From assembly GCA_963765265.1 (NCBI GenBank), contig CAVXVN010000019.1, forward strand, positions 1 to 64,000: a stretch of DNA of 64,000 nucleotides. The letters run 5' to 3'. Of the stretch, positions 52,223 through 60,684 are shown in pieces (within the stretch, counting starts at the first letter, position 1; every line of letters begins with the position of its first letter). Under the pieces are notes generated by a model that was given only the letters and a program-made list of their open reading frames with translations, was not told the DNA's origin and ran no database searches. The translations under genes were made by a program, and so were the position numbers. The DNA comes from Bacillus_BD sp963765265. GTDB taxonomy: Bacteria > Bacillota > Bacilli > Bacillales > Cytobacillaceae.

Positions 52223-52630
52223 TCATGATAGTTCAACGGGTATTTTTCCAGCTATTCGATCATAAAGAAAGGATGATTCTTTTTTATGTTCAAAAAGATT
52301 TAAAAATAATTGCTTATTACGTAATTCCAATGCTTTATCCAATTGATAAGACACATTAAAATATTCAAGCATCGTATCAATAATAGACATTAGTTTATTA
52401 GAGTTCATTGCTTTCTCTAGTTCCTTCGCAGACATAAATTCTTTTATTTTTTCATTAATACTGATTAAAATAAACCATCCAACCCCTACGACATATCTTT
52501 TTTGATTTAAAATAGTTAAAATATCCCCATGTTGTAGCGTTTTTGAATTGCTTACAAGATTGTCTTTATTATACCCATAATATAAACACTGAACCTCAAT
52601 ACCGTTTTTTGCAGCAACAATTGCATCCAT
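52223..52630 (-). CDS. Hypothetical protein with IDEAL-like C-terminus, 135 aa
   Basis: Begins MDAIVAAKNGIEVQCLYYGY. The middle has KRYVVGVGWFILISINEKIK. The C-terminal third, YQLDKALELRNKQLFLNLFE, resembles the IDEAL motif of Bacillus adaptor-like proteins. This is pattern-based and uncertain. ATG 52630 follows GGGAGGGAGAGTTAAAGG. A Fur-box-overlapped promoter lies 195-220 bases upstream on the same strand, so it is probably induced by iron starvation. Confidence 0.65.
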   Translation of the reverse strand: MDAIVAAKNGIEVQCLYYGYNKDNLVSNSKTLQHGDILTILNQKRYVVGVGWFILISINEKIKEFMSAKELEKAMNSNKLMSIIDTMLEYFNVSYQLDKALELRNKQLFLNLFEHKKESSFLYDRIAGKIPVELS

Positions 52631-52823
52631 CCTTTAACTCTCCCTCCCGAATATCCCTTATGCATAGTTTATAAGAATCGAATAGGTCTGTATTTTATAC
52701 GAAATGATTAAATCCTGAAATTCACTGTTTGAGTTGTGTAAAGAAATAGTAGTTAATGAGATATTTGTTTCTATCCTCTTTCAGCTTAATAATACTTTTA
52801 CTACCATTGATAACTTATTATTA

Positions 52824-52852
52824 ATGATAACCGTTCTCAATGAGAATATCAA
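52824..52852 (-). promoter_or_regulatory. Promoter with Fur box
   Basis: On the minus strand: TTGATA (52852-52847), 17-base spacer, TATCAT (52829-52824). The spacer and -10 contain TGAGAACGGTTATCA, a 7-1-7 dyad matching the Bacillus Fur box TGATAATnATTATCA at 10 of 14 positions, with arms that complement each other at six of seven positions. The transcript would start near 52815. Confidence 0.65.
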
Positions 52853-52918
52853 TAAATAAATGAAAATATTTTTATCATTTTTAATATTCTTTGAAAATGT
52901 TTAATTGTCAATGATAAA

Positions 52919-52942
52919 GAGGATAGCCAAATGCTATCCTCT
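52919..52942 (-). terminator. Hairpin after the radical SAM gene
   Basis: GAGGATAGC and GCTATCCTC with a 5-base loop, 52 bases past the stop; modest T-tract on the minus strand. Confidence 0.65.
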
Positions 52943-52993
52943 AACATGATGTTTCGATTTCATTTGTTAAAGCCTCTACGGTAAGAGAAACCT

Positions 52994-53869
52994 TTATCCC
53001 CCAAATTTCTTTCTATATCCGCATTTCCTACACATTTCTTCAACAGCCTCTCTTCTAGAAAATCCATCAAAGAGTTGATTTGCTCGCTCACCCTCTACAA
53101 TGTCAGAAAAAGGAGTGTGATTAATATTTCCTAAATCAATCACGCCTTCTCCATCCAGACAACAAGGCACGACCGTTCCATCGACAAGAATGGCCGCTTG
53201 ACTACGAAGGGCATGACAAAATCCTTTTCCATCATCCTCAGGTGCCTGTAAACTAGGCCACTTGAACTCATGATCCTGATTAATATAGATTCGATCTGCC
53301 ACTTTAATCCCACTACCTGGCACTACTTTTTCTTCGATCCTATAATCTAGGTTGTACTCTTTCTCTAAGATTGCTAATGTTTCACGGTTTCTATCTTTTT
53401 CCACATTTGTCGCATTATCTTGATCAAGATTCCATAATCGAAAAGAAATGATCACCTTATGCTTCACGGCTTCACGGACAAAAGAAAGAATATTTGACAA
53501 GTATTCTTCCCGATTTGTAGACCCTTCATGTCCATCAAAACTATGAAGCGAGAAATTCATTTGTCTTAGTGCAGGTTTTCCTAGTAGTTTATCTCTATTT
53601 TTCTTTATGAGTGTCCCGTTTGTCGTGATATTCACCTTAAATCCCTTAGCATGGCTGGCATCCAGCAATTCATCGATTCTAGGATGGAGAAGTGGCTCCC
53701 CTTTGACATGTAGGTAAATATATTTTGAATGAGGTTTAATCTGATCTAGTCTATGATTAAACTCATCTAATTTGATTAACTTCGCCGCTCGACTCGTTGG
53801 AGGACAGAAGCTACAAGCAAGGTTACACACACTTGTAATTTCGATATATACTTTTTTGAATGTTTTCAA
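52994..53869 (-). CDS. Radical SAM/SPASM domain protein
   Basis: A 291-aa enzyme using a 4Fe-4S cluster and SAM. The cluster motif CNLACSFC is at residues 15-22, followed by HVKGEPLLHPRIDELLD and TTNGTLI. The C-terminal SPASM-type cysteines are FCHALRSQA, VPCCLDGEG and MCRKCGYRKKF. The short form with one auxiliary cluster resembles peptide- or tRNA-modifying members, but no precursor peptide gene was seen next to it. TTG 53869 has only a weak site (GGTGAACAAGAC). Substrate unknown. Confidence 0.85.
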   Translation of the reverse strand: MKTFKKVYIEITSVCNLACSFCPPTSRAAKLIKLDEFNHRLDQIKPHSKYIYLHVKGEPLLHPRIDELLDASHAKGFKVNITTNGTLIKKNRDKLLGKPALRQMNFSLHSFDGHEGSTNREEYLSNILSFVREAVKHKVIISFRLWNLDQDNATNVEKDRNRETLAILEKEYNLDYRIEEKVVPGSGIKVADRIYINQDHEFKWPSLQAPEDDGKGFCHALRSQAAILVDGTVVPCCLDGEGVIDLGNINHTPFSDIVEGERANQLFDGFSRREAVEEMCRKCGYRKKFGG

Positions 53870-54238
53870 GTCTTGTTCACCATTCCAGTTCTTTTTTAAT
53901 AAATAATTCTACTTATTTTAACAGAATTTTATCGTTTAAAGTAAAAAAAAAGAACAAACTTATCTTCCATTGAAAAAAGACAGTGGTTCCAGCTCCTCTG
54001 CCCTGAATATAATGTTCGTTCTTATTTAGACTCAGCTAATTTTCCTTCTTTAAATTCCACTTTTGATCGTGATTGTTATTTTAAAATTGGATTACTTCCC
54101 TACCAGCCAATTGGATGAATACAAAAAGTTTTTTTTGATTTATCATACTAATGGATTGACACTTCACGTTATTTATCAATAGGATGGTTTGTCGTGTCAT
54201 CTTTTTAGAATAATAAGTAATAAAGGAGAATTTAGCTT
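53870..54238. other. AT-rich intergenic region
   Basis: Divergent promoter space between the radical SAM gene and the DMT transporter gene. A loose inverted repeat (AAGAACAAAC ... GTTCGTTCTT) lies at 53950-54030. No small peptide gene with a good ribosome binding site seen. Confidence 0.5.
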
Positions 54239-54676
54239 ATGTTAAAAATTATTTTTCCATTGCTTGCGCTAATCGGAGGAATGGCACTAGCAACGCAAGG
54301 TCAAATTAATGGCGGATTAGGAAAGAAAGTCGGTGTGTTTGAAGGTTCGTTTATTAGTTTTTCAGTGGGAACATTAGCACTTTTATTTATTTTACTTTTT
54401 TTCGGAACTGGTAATATTTCAGCTCTTTCCACCGTTCCAAAATGGCAATTAACGGGTGGGTTATTAGGAGCTTTTTATGTGGTGGTTCAGGTTATTGTCG
54501 TTCCTAAGATCGGGGTTTCTGCCTCTTTAATGGCTGTCATCGTGGGACAGATCATTCTTGGTGCTGTCATTGACCATTTTGGCTTTTTTGGTGGCAATCG
54601 CTTTCCAATTGATAGACAGAAAATGATCGCTATTCTTTTGCTGTTATTTTCATTGTACTTATATAATAGAAAATAA
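54239..54676 (+). CDS. DMT superfamily protein, YdcZ (DUF606) type
   Basis: A 145-aa membrane protein with about five helices. GGMALATQGQINGGLGKKVG, FEGSFISFSVGTLALL and the second-half VPKIGVSASLMAVIVGQIIL and DHFGFFGG are the family blocks. Proteins of this half-size class usually act as dimers. ATG 54239 follows AAGGAGAATTTAGCTT. Substrate unknown. Confidence 0.9.
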   Translation: MLKIIFPLLALIGGMALATQGQINGGLGKKVGVFEGSFISFSVGTLALLFILLFFGTGNISALSTVPKWQLTGGLLGAFYVVVQVIVVPKIGVSASLMAVIVGQIILGAVIDHFGFFGGNRFPIDRQKMIAILLLLFSLYLYNRK

Positions 54677-54840
54677 AGTACAAATCGTTGTGGTTCAAGG
54701 GACAACAGTAAATGTTCATGCATTTATTACTCCAAGAACCACAGTCTTTTTACTCATCATATCCTCTAACTTTGCTGCATTTTCCCCTCAGATAAGATTG
54801 AAAGTAGAGCTTTTTATGATTATTTAAGTTAATTTTATCA

Positions 54841-55777
54841 TTACAAATTTGAATATACTTGAAAATACGATGGTAACACTTCAATACTTACTGGGGATAC
54901 TCCTGCTGATTCTCCGTCTGTATGTATGTGCAATGATTCATTACTAGTTATTGTGACCTTTTTACCCGTTAATGTTCTTACTTCTTTGAACATGGTATGT
55001 TTTCCCAAAAATACACTTACAAAAATAAGAAGTAGTTTAATACGAGAAAGATCATGAACGACTGTTATATTTAATAGACCATCATTTGGTAGAACTGAAG
55101 GGGATATCTGCATTCCACCTCCATAGTAAGGTTGGTTTGAAACTGTAATAAACCAAACCTTCGGGTAATACAATATTTGATCATCAATGGTTAACTCAAC
55201 ATCTGTCTGGTTGAAAGGTAATAGCTTTTTTAAGAAGTGCCACTACGTATGTAAAACTACCGATTCCTAGTAGGTTTAACCATTTTTTCATTCGTAATTT
55301 GTTTGCTTCCATTGAAACTTCAGCATCAAAACCTACACCTAAACTATTAATAAATAGACGTTTTTCTGGCATATTATTTAGCTGAAATGAACCTACATCA
55401 ACCTTTGGTATAGATCCATCAAAGTTTAAAATAAATTCAAGGGCTTTGCTCGAATTCTTAGGAATTTGAAACCCCCTTGCAAAGTCATTTCCTGAACCAG
55501 CAGGAATAAAACCAATGTTCACATTCGAATGATTCATGAGTCCATTCACCACTTCATGTATCGTTCCGTCCCCTCCAACTGTAATAATGGCTGCTATTTT
55601 CCCCCGTTCAGAATGAACAATTTTTTTAGTAATCACTTTTGAATGATTGGGGTATTGCGTGAAATAATATCGATATAAAATATTCTTTTTATCCAATAGT
55701 CTTTTCAAACGGCTCCATGTTTTTTTCGACTTTCCATTTCCTGCTGCGCCATTAATAATAAAAAATAATATTTTCAA
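54841..55777 (-). pseudogene. Diacylglycerol/lipid kinase (YegS/DgkB family), one-base frameshift
   Basis: Lipid kinases of this family phosphorylate diacylglycerol or related lipids. The first part (55777-55196) has the nucleotide motif TVGGDGTIHEVVNGL, GFIPAGSGNDFARG and INSLGVGFDAEVS, then stops after KKAITFQPDRC. The rest (YYPKVWFITVSNQPYYGGGM to the end) lies in another frame. Taking one A from the six-A run at 55226-55231 (T-run on plus) joins them as KKLLPFNQTDVELTIDDQI. The joined product of about 310 aa is normal for the family. ATG 55777 follows a GGGGAGACG site. Confidence 0.87.
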
Positions 55778-56240
55778 AAGCGTCTCCCCCTGCCCTGTGA
55801 AATGTCACATTCTCTATACTTAGAACGACTGCCTACATCTTATAGCAGGCAATGGTCTGATTTCTTCTTAAAGTGGACTTCATTGCTTTTAATATAATTC
55901 CTATCTACTATTGAAAGGCATTTCATCTATTAATCTCTCTTCATTAAGTCTATAACACTTTATCAAAATAGTGATTATTCCTACTAAAAGTGACATAACT
56001 TCTTGTGTTTATCAAATAAATAACTCATACTATTGAAATTTCATCATCCACAAATTGTTTAATATTATTTTAGAGAAAAGATAAAATTTTTCCTTTATAT
56101 GATTTTAAGCTATTATTTATATAAAGTATGTTCAATACTTACGCTATTTTTTGACGATGTATTTTTGTTTCATGGAGAATGATAGAACTTTATGTTTTTT
56201 TAGATATACATATAAAGCAACATATATTGGAGGAAAGTTT
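55778..56240. other. AT-rich intergenic region
   Basis: Divergent promoter space between the lipid kinase and the GGDEF-hemerythrin gene. No gene or clear repeat recognised. Confidence 0.5.
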
Positions 56241-57941
56241 ATGAACGGGCTGTACTTTAAGGAGTTTTTTAATAAATCACCTAACGCCTATTCCTATCAC
56301 AGGAAAATAGTAGACGAACAAGGAATTCCTTATGACTATGAATTTTTAGCAATCAACGAGGCATATGAAAAAATAATGGGTGTTAAATCTCACGATGTAA
56401 TAAATAAAAGATTTTATGACGTATTCCCAAAAGGTTGGGAAGGTGAATCGCAATGGAAGAAAACCTTCAATGAAGCAATCCGGAATCAAAGGAGCACTCA
56501 TTTTGATATGCATCATGTTTCAATACAAAAAAGGATTCGAGTCACAGTATTTCCTTTAGATGCGGATATTTTTGCTTGTATATTTAATGATGTAACAAGG
56601 GAATATATGCTGGACAATGAAATACAAGGAATTCTAACCGTAAATCCTGATATGCTCTGTGTTGCCAATACAGATGGAGAGTTCATTAAAGTCAATCAAC
56701 AATTCGAACAGGTATTGGGTTATACGGTTGATGAACTTGAAGGCGAAAGCTTTGTTTCACTCGTGCATCCAGATGATATCCCTACTACTTTGAATATCAT
56801 TAAGGATCTAGAAGAACAAAAGTCTATCAGTAGTTTTATCAACAGAGTTCGCTGCAAGGACGGTTCTTACAGGTTTTTAGAATGGCGTTCCCAGCCAAAC
56901 GGGAAATTTATATATGCTTCTGCAAGAGATATTACTGAAAAGCGCTTGAAGGAAATGAATTTGATCCAATTAGCTGAAGAATTGCAGAAGAAAAATGAAT
57001 CCTTAGAAACGCTTGCAGTTACAGATGAATTAACTGGTCTTTATAATCGGCATTATATAGATATAAGGTTAGAAGAGGAAATGAAATGTTCAGATTGTCA
57101 GAACACCCCCCTTTCCTTGATCATTTTAGACTTGGATCGTTTTAAACAAGTTAATGACATATGGGGTCATCCTGTTGGAGACGAGGTACTGAAAAAGACT
57201 GCAGATTTGACACAAAGTATCGTACGAAAATCAGATATTTTGGCTCGATTTGGTGGTGAAGAATTTGTTATTTTCATGCCAAAGACAGATATTCATATTG
57301 CACTCGTTGTTGCAGAAAAAATTCGTCAAGCAATGGAAAAGACTCACCATCCCCTTGTTGGTGGAGTAACTGCAAGTTTCGGTGTAGCTGCAAGAAAGAA
57401 AAATGAAACATTTTACAATTGGTACAAACGAGCAGACGAAGCCTTGTATTGTGCTAAAAAAGACGGCCGAAATCTAGTAATTTGCTCGAATCAGAATGAA
57501 AACGTTCCCGTCGCGTCAGTAAATCTAAGTTGGAAATGCGATTGGGAAAGTGGACATAAACAGATTGATGAGCAACATCAGGAACTCGTAAAACAAGGTG
57601 ATCTTCTCATTCACTTGTCTCTTTCCAATGCCGGTTATAAAAAAGTATTGCATCAGTTGGAAATCGTATTAAATCATATCGTAGATCATTTTGATGCTGA
57701 GGAACAAATTTTGAAAGAGATCGGGTATCCTGATTATGACGAACACACCTCCATTCATAAAAATTTAGTTCAACAAGCCTTAAAACTCAAAGAAAACTAT
57801 CAGAATGGAGAACTCAAATCATCTGCCTTCTTTTCATTTATCGTTGATGAAATCGTTATGGGGCATATGTTAGAAGAAGATCAGAAATTTTTCCCTTATA
57901 TTCCAAATTCAAAAAAAGTTGCCTGTTCCCTAATGCAATAA
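56241..57941 (+). CDS. PAS-PAS-GGDEF-bacteriohemerythrin protein
   Basis: A 566-aa soluble diguanylate cyclase. PAS domains at about 10-125 and 130-250 (GEFIKVNQQFEQVLGYTVDE), GGDEF at about 265-425 with DELTGLYNRHYID and active loop FGGEEF; the RKSD before it is an RxxD inhibition site. The C-terminal 130 residues are hemerythrin: HKQIDEQHQELV, HIVDHFDAEEQIL, HTSIHKNL and GHMLEEDQKFFPY supply the di-iron ligands. The fusion suggests that oxygen or NO binding modulates c-di-GMP output. ATG 56241 follows GGAGGAAAGTTT. Confidence 0.92.
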   Translation: MNGLYFKEFFNKSPNAYSYHRKIVDEQGIPYDYEFLAINEAYEKIMGVKSHDVINKRFYDVFPKGWEGESQWKKTFNEAIRNQRSTHFDMHHVSIQKRIRVTVFPLDADIFACIFNDVTREYMLDNEIQGILTVNPDMLCVANTDGEFIKVNQQFEQVLGYTVDELEGESFVSLVHPDDIPTTLNIIKDLEEQKSISSFINRVRCKDGSYRFLEWRSQPNGKFIYASARDITEKRLKEMNLIQLAEELQKKNESLETLAVTDELTGLYNRHYIDIRLEEEMKCSDCQNTPLSLIILDLDRFKQVNDIWGHPVGDEVLKKTADLTQSIVRKSDILARFGGEEFVIFMPKTDIHIALVVAEKIRQAMEKTHHPLVGGVTASFGVAARKKNETFYNWYKRADEALYCAKKDGRNLVICSNQNENVPVASVNLSWKCDWESGHKQIDEQHQELVKQGDLLIHLSLSNAGYKKVLHQLEIVLNHIVDHFDAEEQILKEIGYPDYDEHTSIHKNLVQQALKLKENYQNGELKSSAFFSFIVDEIVMGHMLEEDQKFFPYIPNSKKVACSLMQ

Positions 57942-58160
57942 TCTCCTGTGCATTGGGGAATAAGAACATCCATTCATTATAGTAGTTGATATCGAAAAAA
58001 TTCCAAATAACAAGCCATAATAGGAGATATTTGGGATTTTTTGATTTGAACCATTATCCACCTCTCTTATTTTCTCATAGCCTCTGAAAGTATATACGTA
58101 AAGAATTTTTCGATTTTCCTTTACGATCCTTTCTTTCTCTTCACTAACATGAATTCCCAT
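57930..58160 (-). CDS. Doubtful hypothetical protein, 76 aa
   Basis: An open frame opening MGIHVSEEKERIVKENRKIL and continuing YVYTFRGYEKIREVDNG. The first 40 residues look protein-like, the rest less so, and the 3' end overlaps the hemerythrin gene by 12 bases. The ribosome binding site is poor. It may be the remains of a gene. Confidence 0.3.
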   Translation of the reverse strand: MGIHVSEEKERIVKENRKILYVYTFRGYEKIREVDNGSNQKIPNISYYGLLFGIFSISTTIMNGCSYSPMHRRLLH

Positions 58161-58285
58161 ATGAGGGGTATTAAAATCCCATCTCTTATCTTCACAAAAA
58201 TCATGAATATCATGAATATATCGATACCATTTAAGGAAAGCTTTTATATGTGTTTAACATCTTTTTGAAATAATAATGAAATTGA

Positions 58286-59116
58286 GTGAAGAAAATGCGA
58301 AAAAAAAATATGACAGCTCTTCTTTTATCTGTGACCATCATCCTTAACTGTTCAAATGTTTTTGCTAAAGATGGCGGTATAGGACTTCAAATTGAAATGC
58401 TACCATGGGAAAAAGTGTATAAGATTTTACCGAAGTACAGTAAATTTACCGTGTTGGATGTGGAAACTGGGGAAATGTTTCATGTACAAAGACGGGCAGG
58501 AAGTCGCCATGCGGATGTTCAGCCGTTAACCCCAAAAGATACGAGTACCATGAAAAAGATATATGGTGGAAAATGGAGCTGGAAACGTAGAGCGATTATT
58601 GTGATTCACGATAATCAATGGATTGCAGCTTCCATGCACGGAATGCCACATGGCGCAGGTGCATTGAAGAATAATTTTCCTGGTCATTTTTGCATCCATT
58701 TTTACGGAAGCCAGACCCACCGCACAAACTCCATGGATTTATCACATAAATTAATGATTTTAAAAGCGGCAGGTAAGCTACAAGAATATATTGCGGGTGC
58801 TGATCCATTTGAGCTCATTCGCGCCTATGTAGCCGGATTTAAACAGCAGGATCCATTGATCATCTCGGCGATTTCCCTACAGCCTATAGATTGGGCAAAG
58901 AAAACTCACTATGTTGAAAATATGAGTTTAAATCGGATGACCGTTCTTCCTTTTAATGACTATACGAATGCAATAAACCTTACAGTACCCGTTGAAATCG
59001 AATGGATCGACCAACAATCAAATAGAAAATTCTTTAAAGGGAACATTCACTTATACCGTCTATCCCCCACAGACCCATGGAAAATAGATAGCAACCGCTT
59101 TTTAAAAGAGTGCTGA
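58286..59116 (+). CDS. Exported protein with HFCIHFxGSxTH motif, 276 aa
   Basis: An N-terminal signal peptide (MTALLLSVTIILNCSNVFA) is followed by a domain with YSKFTVLDVETGEMFHVQRR, AGSRHADVQPLT, HGMPHGAGALKNN and the strongly conserved GHFCIHFYGSQTHRT. This combination occurs in secreted Firmicutes proteins, often beside copper amine oxidase-like or peptidoglycan-binding domains. The His/Cys arrangement recalls L,D-transpeptidase-type catalytic sites, which I infer only. The start is GTG 58286 or ATG 58295; neither has a strong site. Function unknown. Confidence 0.75.
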   Translation: MKKMRKKNMTALLLSVTIILNCSNVFAKDGGIGLQIEMLPWEKVYKILPKYSKFTVLDVETGEMFHVQRRAGSRHADVQPLTPKDTSTMKKIYGGKWSWKRRAIIVIHDNQWIAASMHGMPHGAGALKNNFPGHFCIHFYGSQTHRTNSMDLSHKLMILKAAGKLQEYIAGADPFELIRAYVAGFKQQDPLIISAISLQPIDWAKKTHYVENMSLNRMTVLPFNDYTNAINLTVPVEIEWIDQQSNRKFFKGNIHLYRLSPTDPWKIDSNRFLKEC

Positions 59117-59146
59117 AACAGAGGGACGGTTCTTCCGTCTCTTTTT
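59116..59146. repeat. Family-A half repeat after the exported-protein gene
   Basis: ACAGAGGGACGGTTCTTCCG then TCTCTTTTT, beginning at the last base of the stop codon. Confidence 0.8.
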
Positions 59147-59197
59147 AGCACAAAATCAGTTATCTTAAATGATTCTGTATAGGAATAAGAGGTTTGT

Positions 59198-59581
59198 TTA
59201 GATTCTAGTCCAGAGGTAATAATTTTGAACAGTTAAATCTATTTTTAATGTTGATGTGGAAATGAATTTATTCCGAACATAAAGGAAATACTTTACATCT
59301 TTAACTGCTTGTGAAAAACTTATTTGTTTGAATTTTTCTAAGTGATGATATTTTAGGTATTCGATTAGAGTCTCTATTTTAATCGATTCAACATTACAGA
59401 TATCTGTATACTCATAAACAAACCAAAATATTCTATCTAATGAATTCCTAGGACGTTTTAAGTTAGTCAACGTAACTTTATATTCTAATTGATACTGAAA
59501 TTGATATTTCAGCCTTTCTTTTCTTCGATTTAGAACTAAGTCTGATGCAATATGACAATTTGTCATTCTTCCTCTGTTCAT
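59198..59581 (-). CDS. Hypothetical protein, 127 aa
   Basis: ATG 59581 follows GAGGAGAATGATAG. The product opens MNRGRMTNCHIASDLVLNRR, is very basic and aromatic (KYQFQYQLEYKVTLTNLKRP) and ends IDLTVQNYYLWTRI. No family recognised. It sits between the exported-protein gene and the EAL gene. Confidence 0.6.
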   Translation of the reverse strand: MNRGRMTNCHIASDLVLNRRKERLKYQFQYQLEYKVTLTNLKRPRNSLDRIFWFVYEYTDICNVESIKIETLIEYLKYHHLEKFKQISFSQAVKDVKYFLYVRNKFISTSTLKIDLTVQNYYLWTRI

Positions 59582-59673
59582 CTATCATTCTCCTCAAATA
59601 GTTAAAATTACAGATCGATAATTAATAGATGTCACTCTTCTTTTAGTTTTATGGTTTAGGATAAAATATTACA

Positions 59674-60391
59674 CTACGATAAAAGTTTTGGCTTCGAAAT
59701 AAAATAGCCTTGAAGTAAATGAACGCCTAATCTCTTTGCCGTCTTTAAATCCGCATCTGTTTCAATACCTTCTAATACTAGTTTCGTTTTTTCGTTTGTA
59801 TACTCTAAAAAAAGCTCGATCGTTTGTCTGTTTCTCAGTAGAATTTGATAAACCTTGTGCCTTTGTATGATCTAATTTAATAAACTCTGGTGAAATAGCT
59901 TCCATTTTATCAAAAGAAGTCTTTGCTACAGGCAAATCATCAAATGCAATGCTAAACCCAAGGGACTTTAGAAAGGATAGGCCTTCTAGAAATACTTCTT
60001 GTCTCCAAATTCCCTCTTCATTTGAATCCTCATTAATTTCAAAAACGATACGTCCCCTAATATGAGGATAGTTAACAAGTAGATTATGAATAAAATTCTC
60101 AAATTCATCGTGAACGATCGTAGATGGTAGTATGTTAATAAATAAGAATTGTTGTTGTAAATAAATATGAGGGTATTCTTTTATGGCATTCGTAATGCAG
60201 ACAGTATCCAAATCATACAAATTTCCATTACTTCTGGCATGTTGAAATATAATAGGGGGTGCTATTCGTGGCTTAGATCGCATTAATGCTTCATATGCGA
60301 AAATGGAAATATTACCTGAATTTGCTACAGGTTGATACTCACAGTACAATAAATTTTCCTTAATAAGCTTTGTAATATCAGGTGAGCTCAT
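59674..60391 (-). pseudogene. EAL domain protein (c-di-GMP phosphodiesterase-like), one-base frameshift
   Basis: ATG 60391 follows AAGGAAGGAATTAAA. The frame shows CEYQPVANSG, YEALMRSKP (EAL), FINILPSTIV, VFEINED, IAFDDLP and EFIKLDHTK, then runs into nonsense near 59825. The missing end, IELFLEYTNEKTKLVLEGIE then LGVHLLQGYFISKP, is present one frame over, and removal of one A from ACAAACG joins them as EKQTTIELF. The joined length of about 238 aa is a normal stand-alone EAL domain. The loop after FDD is degenerate (LPVAKTSF for FGTGYSS), so enzymatic activity is doubtful even if repaired. Confidence 0.87.
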
Positions 60392-60605
60392 TTTAATTCC
60401 TTCCTTCTCTTTAAGCCGTTTTTATCTTGTTGTTATTAAAATGATGAAACGGGCTCGTTCATTTCCCCTTTATCACTACAATACTAGTAAAAACTCATTG
60501 AATTCGCAATTTTTTCTTAATTATGTTGGATGATAGGGTCCAAAAAACATTGATCGTTCTAGTACTTTCGTCTATTATTATCCCATAATAATCACGCAAA
60601 AGGTA

Positions 60606-60665
60606 TTGTGGTTTTACGCAATCGATTATGCGGTGTAATACAGGACATTGTAATTGTGCTATAGT
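60606..60665 (+). promoter_or_regulatory. comQ promoter with ComA-box-like dyad
   Basis: TTGTGG, four bases, ACGCAA (60606-60621) matches the ComA box TTGCGG-N4-CCGCAA at 10 of 12 positions. A third element ATGCGG follows at 60628, as in the tripartite ComA site. An extended -10 (TGcTATAGT, 60657-60665) with no good -35 lies downstream, the layout of an activator-dependent promoter. Confidence 0.6.
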
Positions 60666-60684
60666 ATTCAGGGGGGGAATTCAA

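Noticed and set aside
52994..54238. Radical SAM protein as part of a RiPP cluster
   Set aside because: No precursor peptide with a ribosome binding site, transporter or protease is adjacent; the YdcZ-like gene is divergent and not typical of such clusters.
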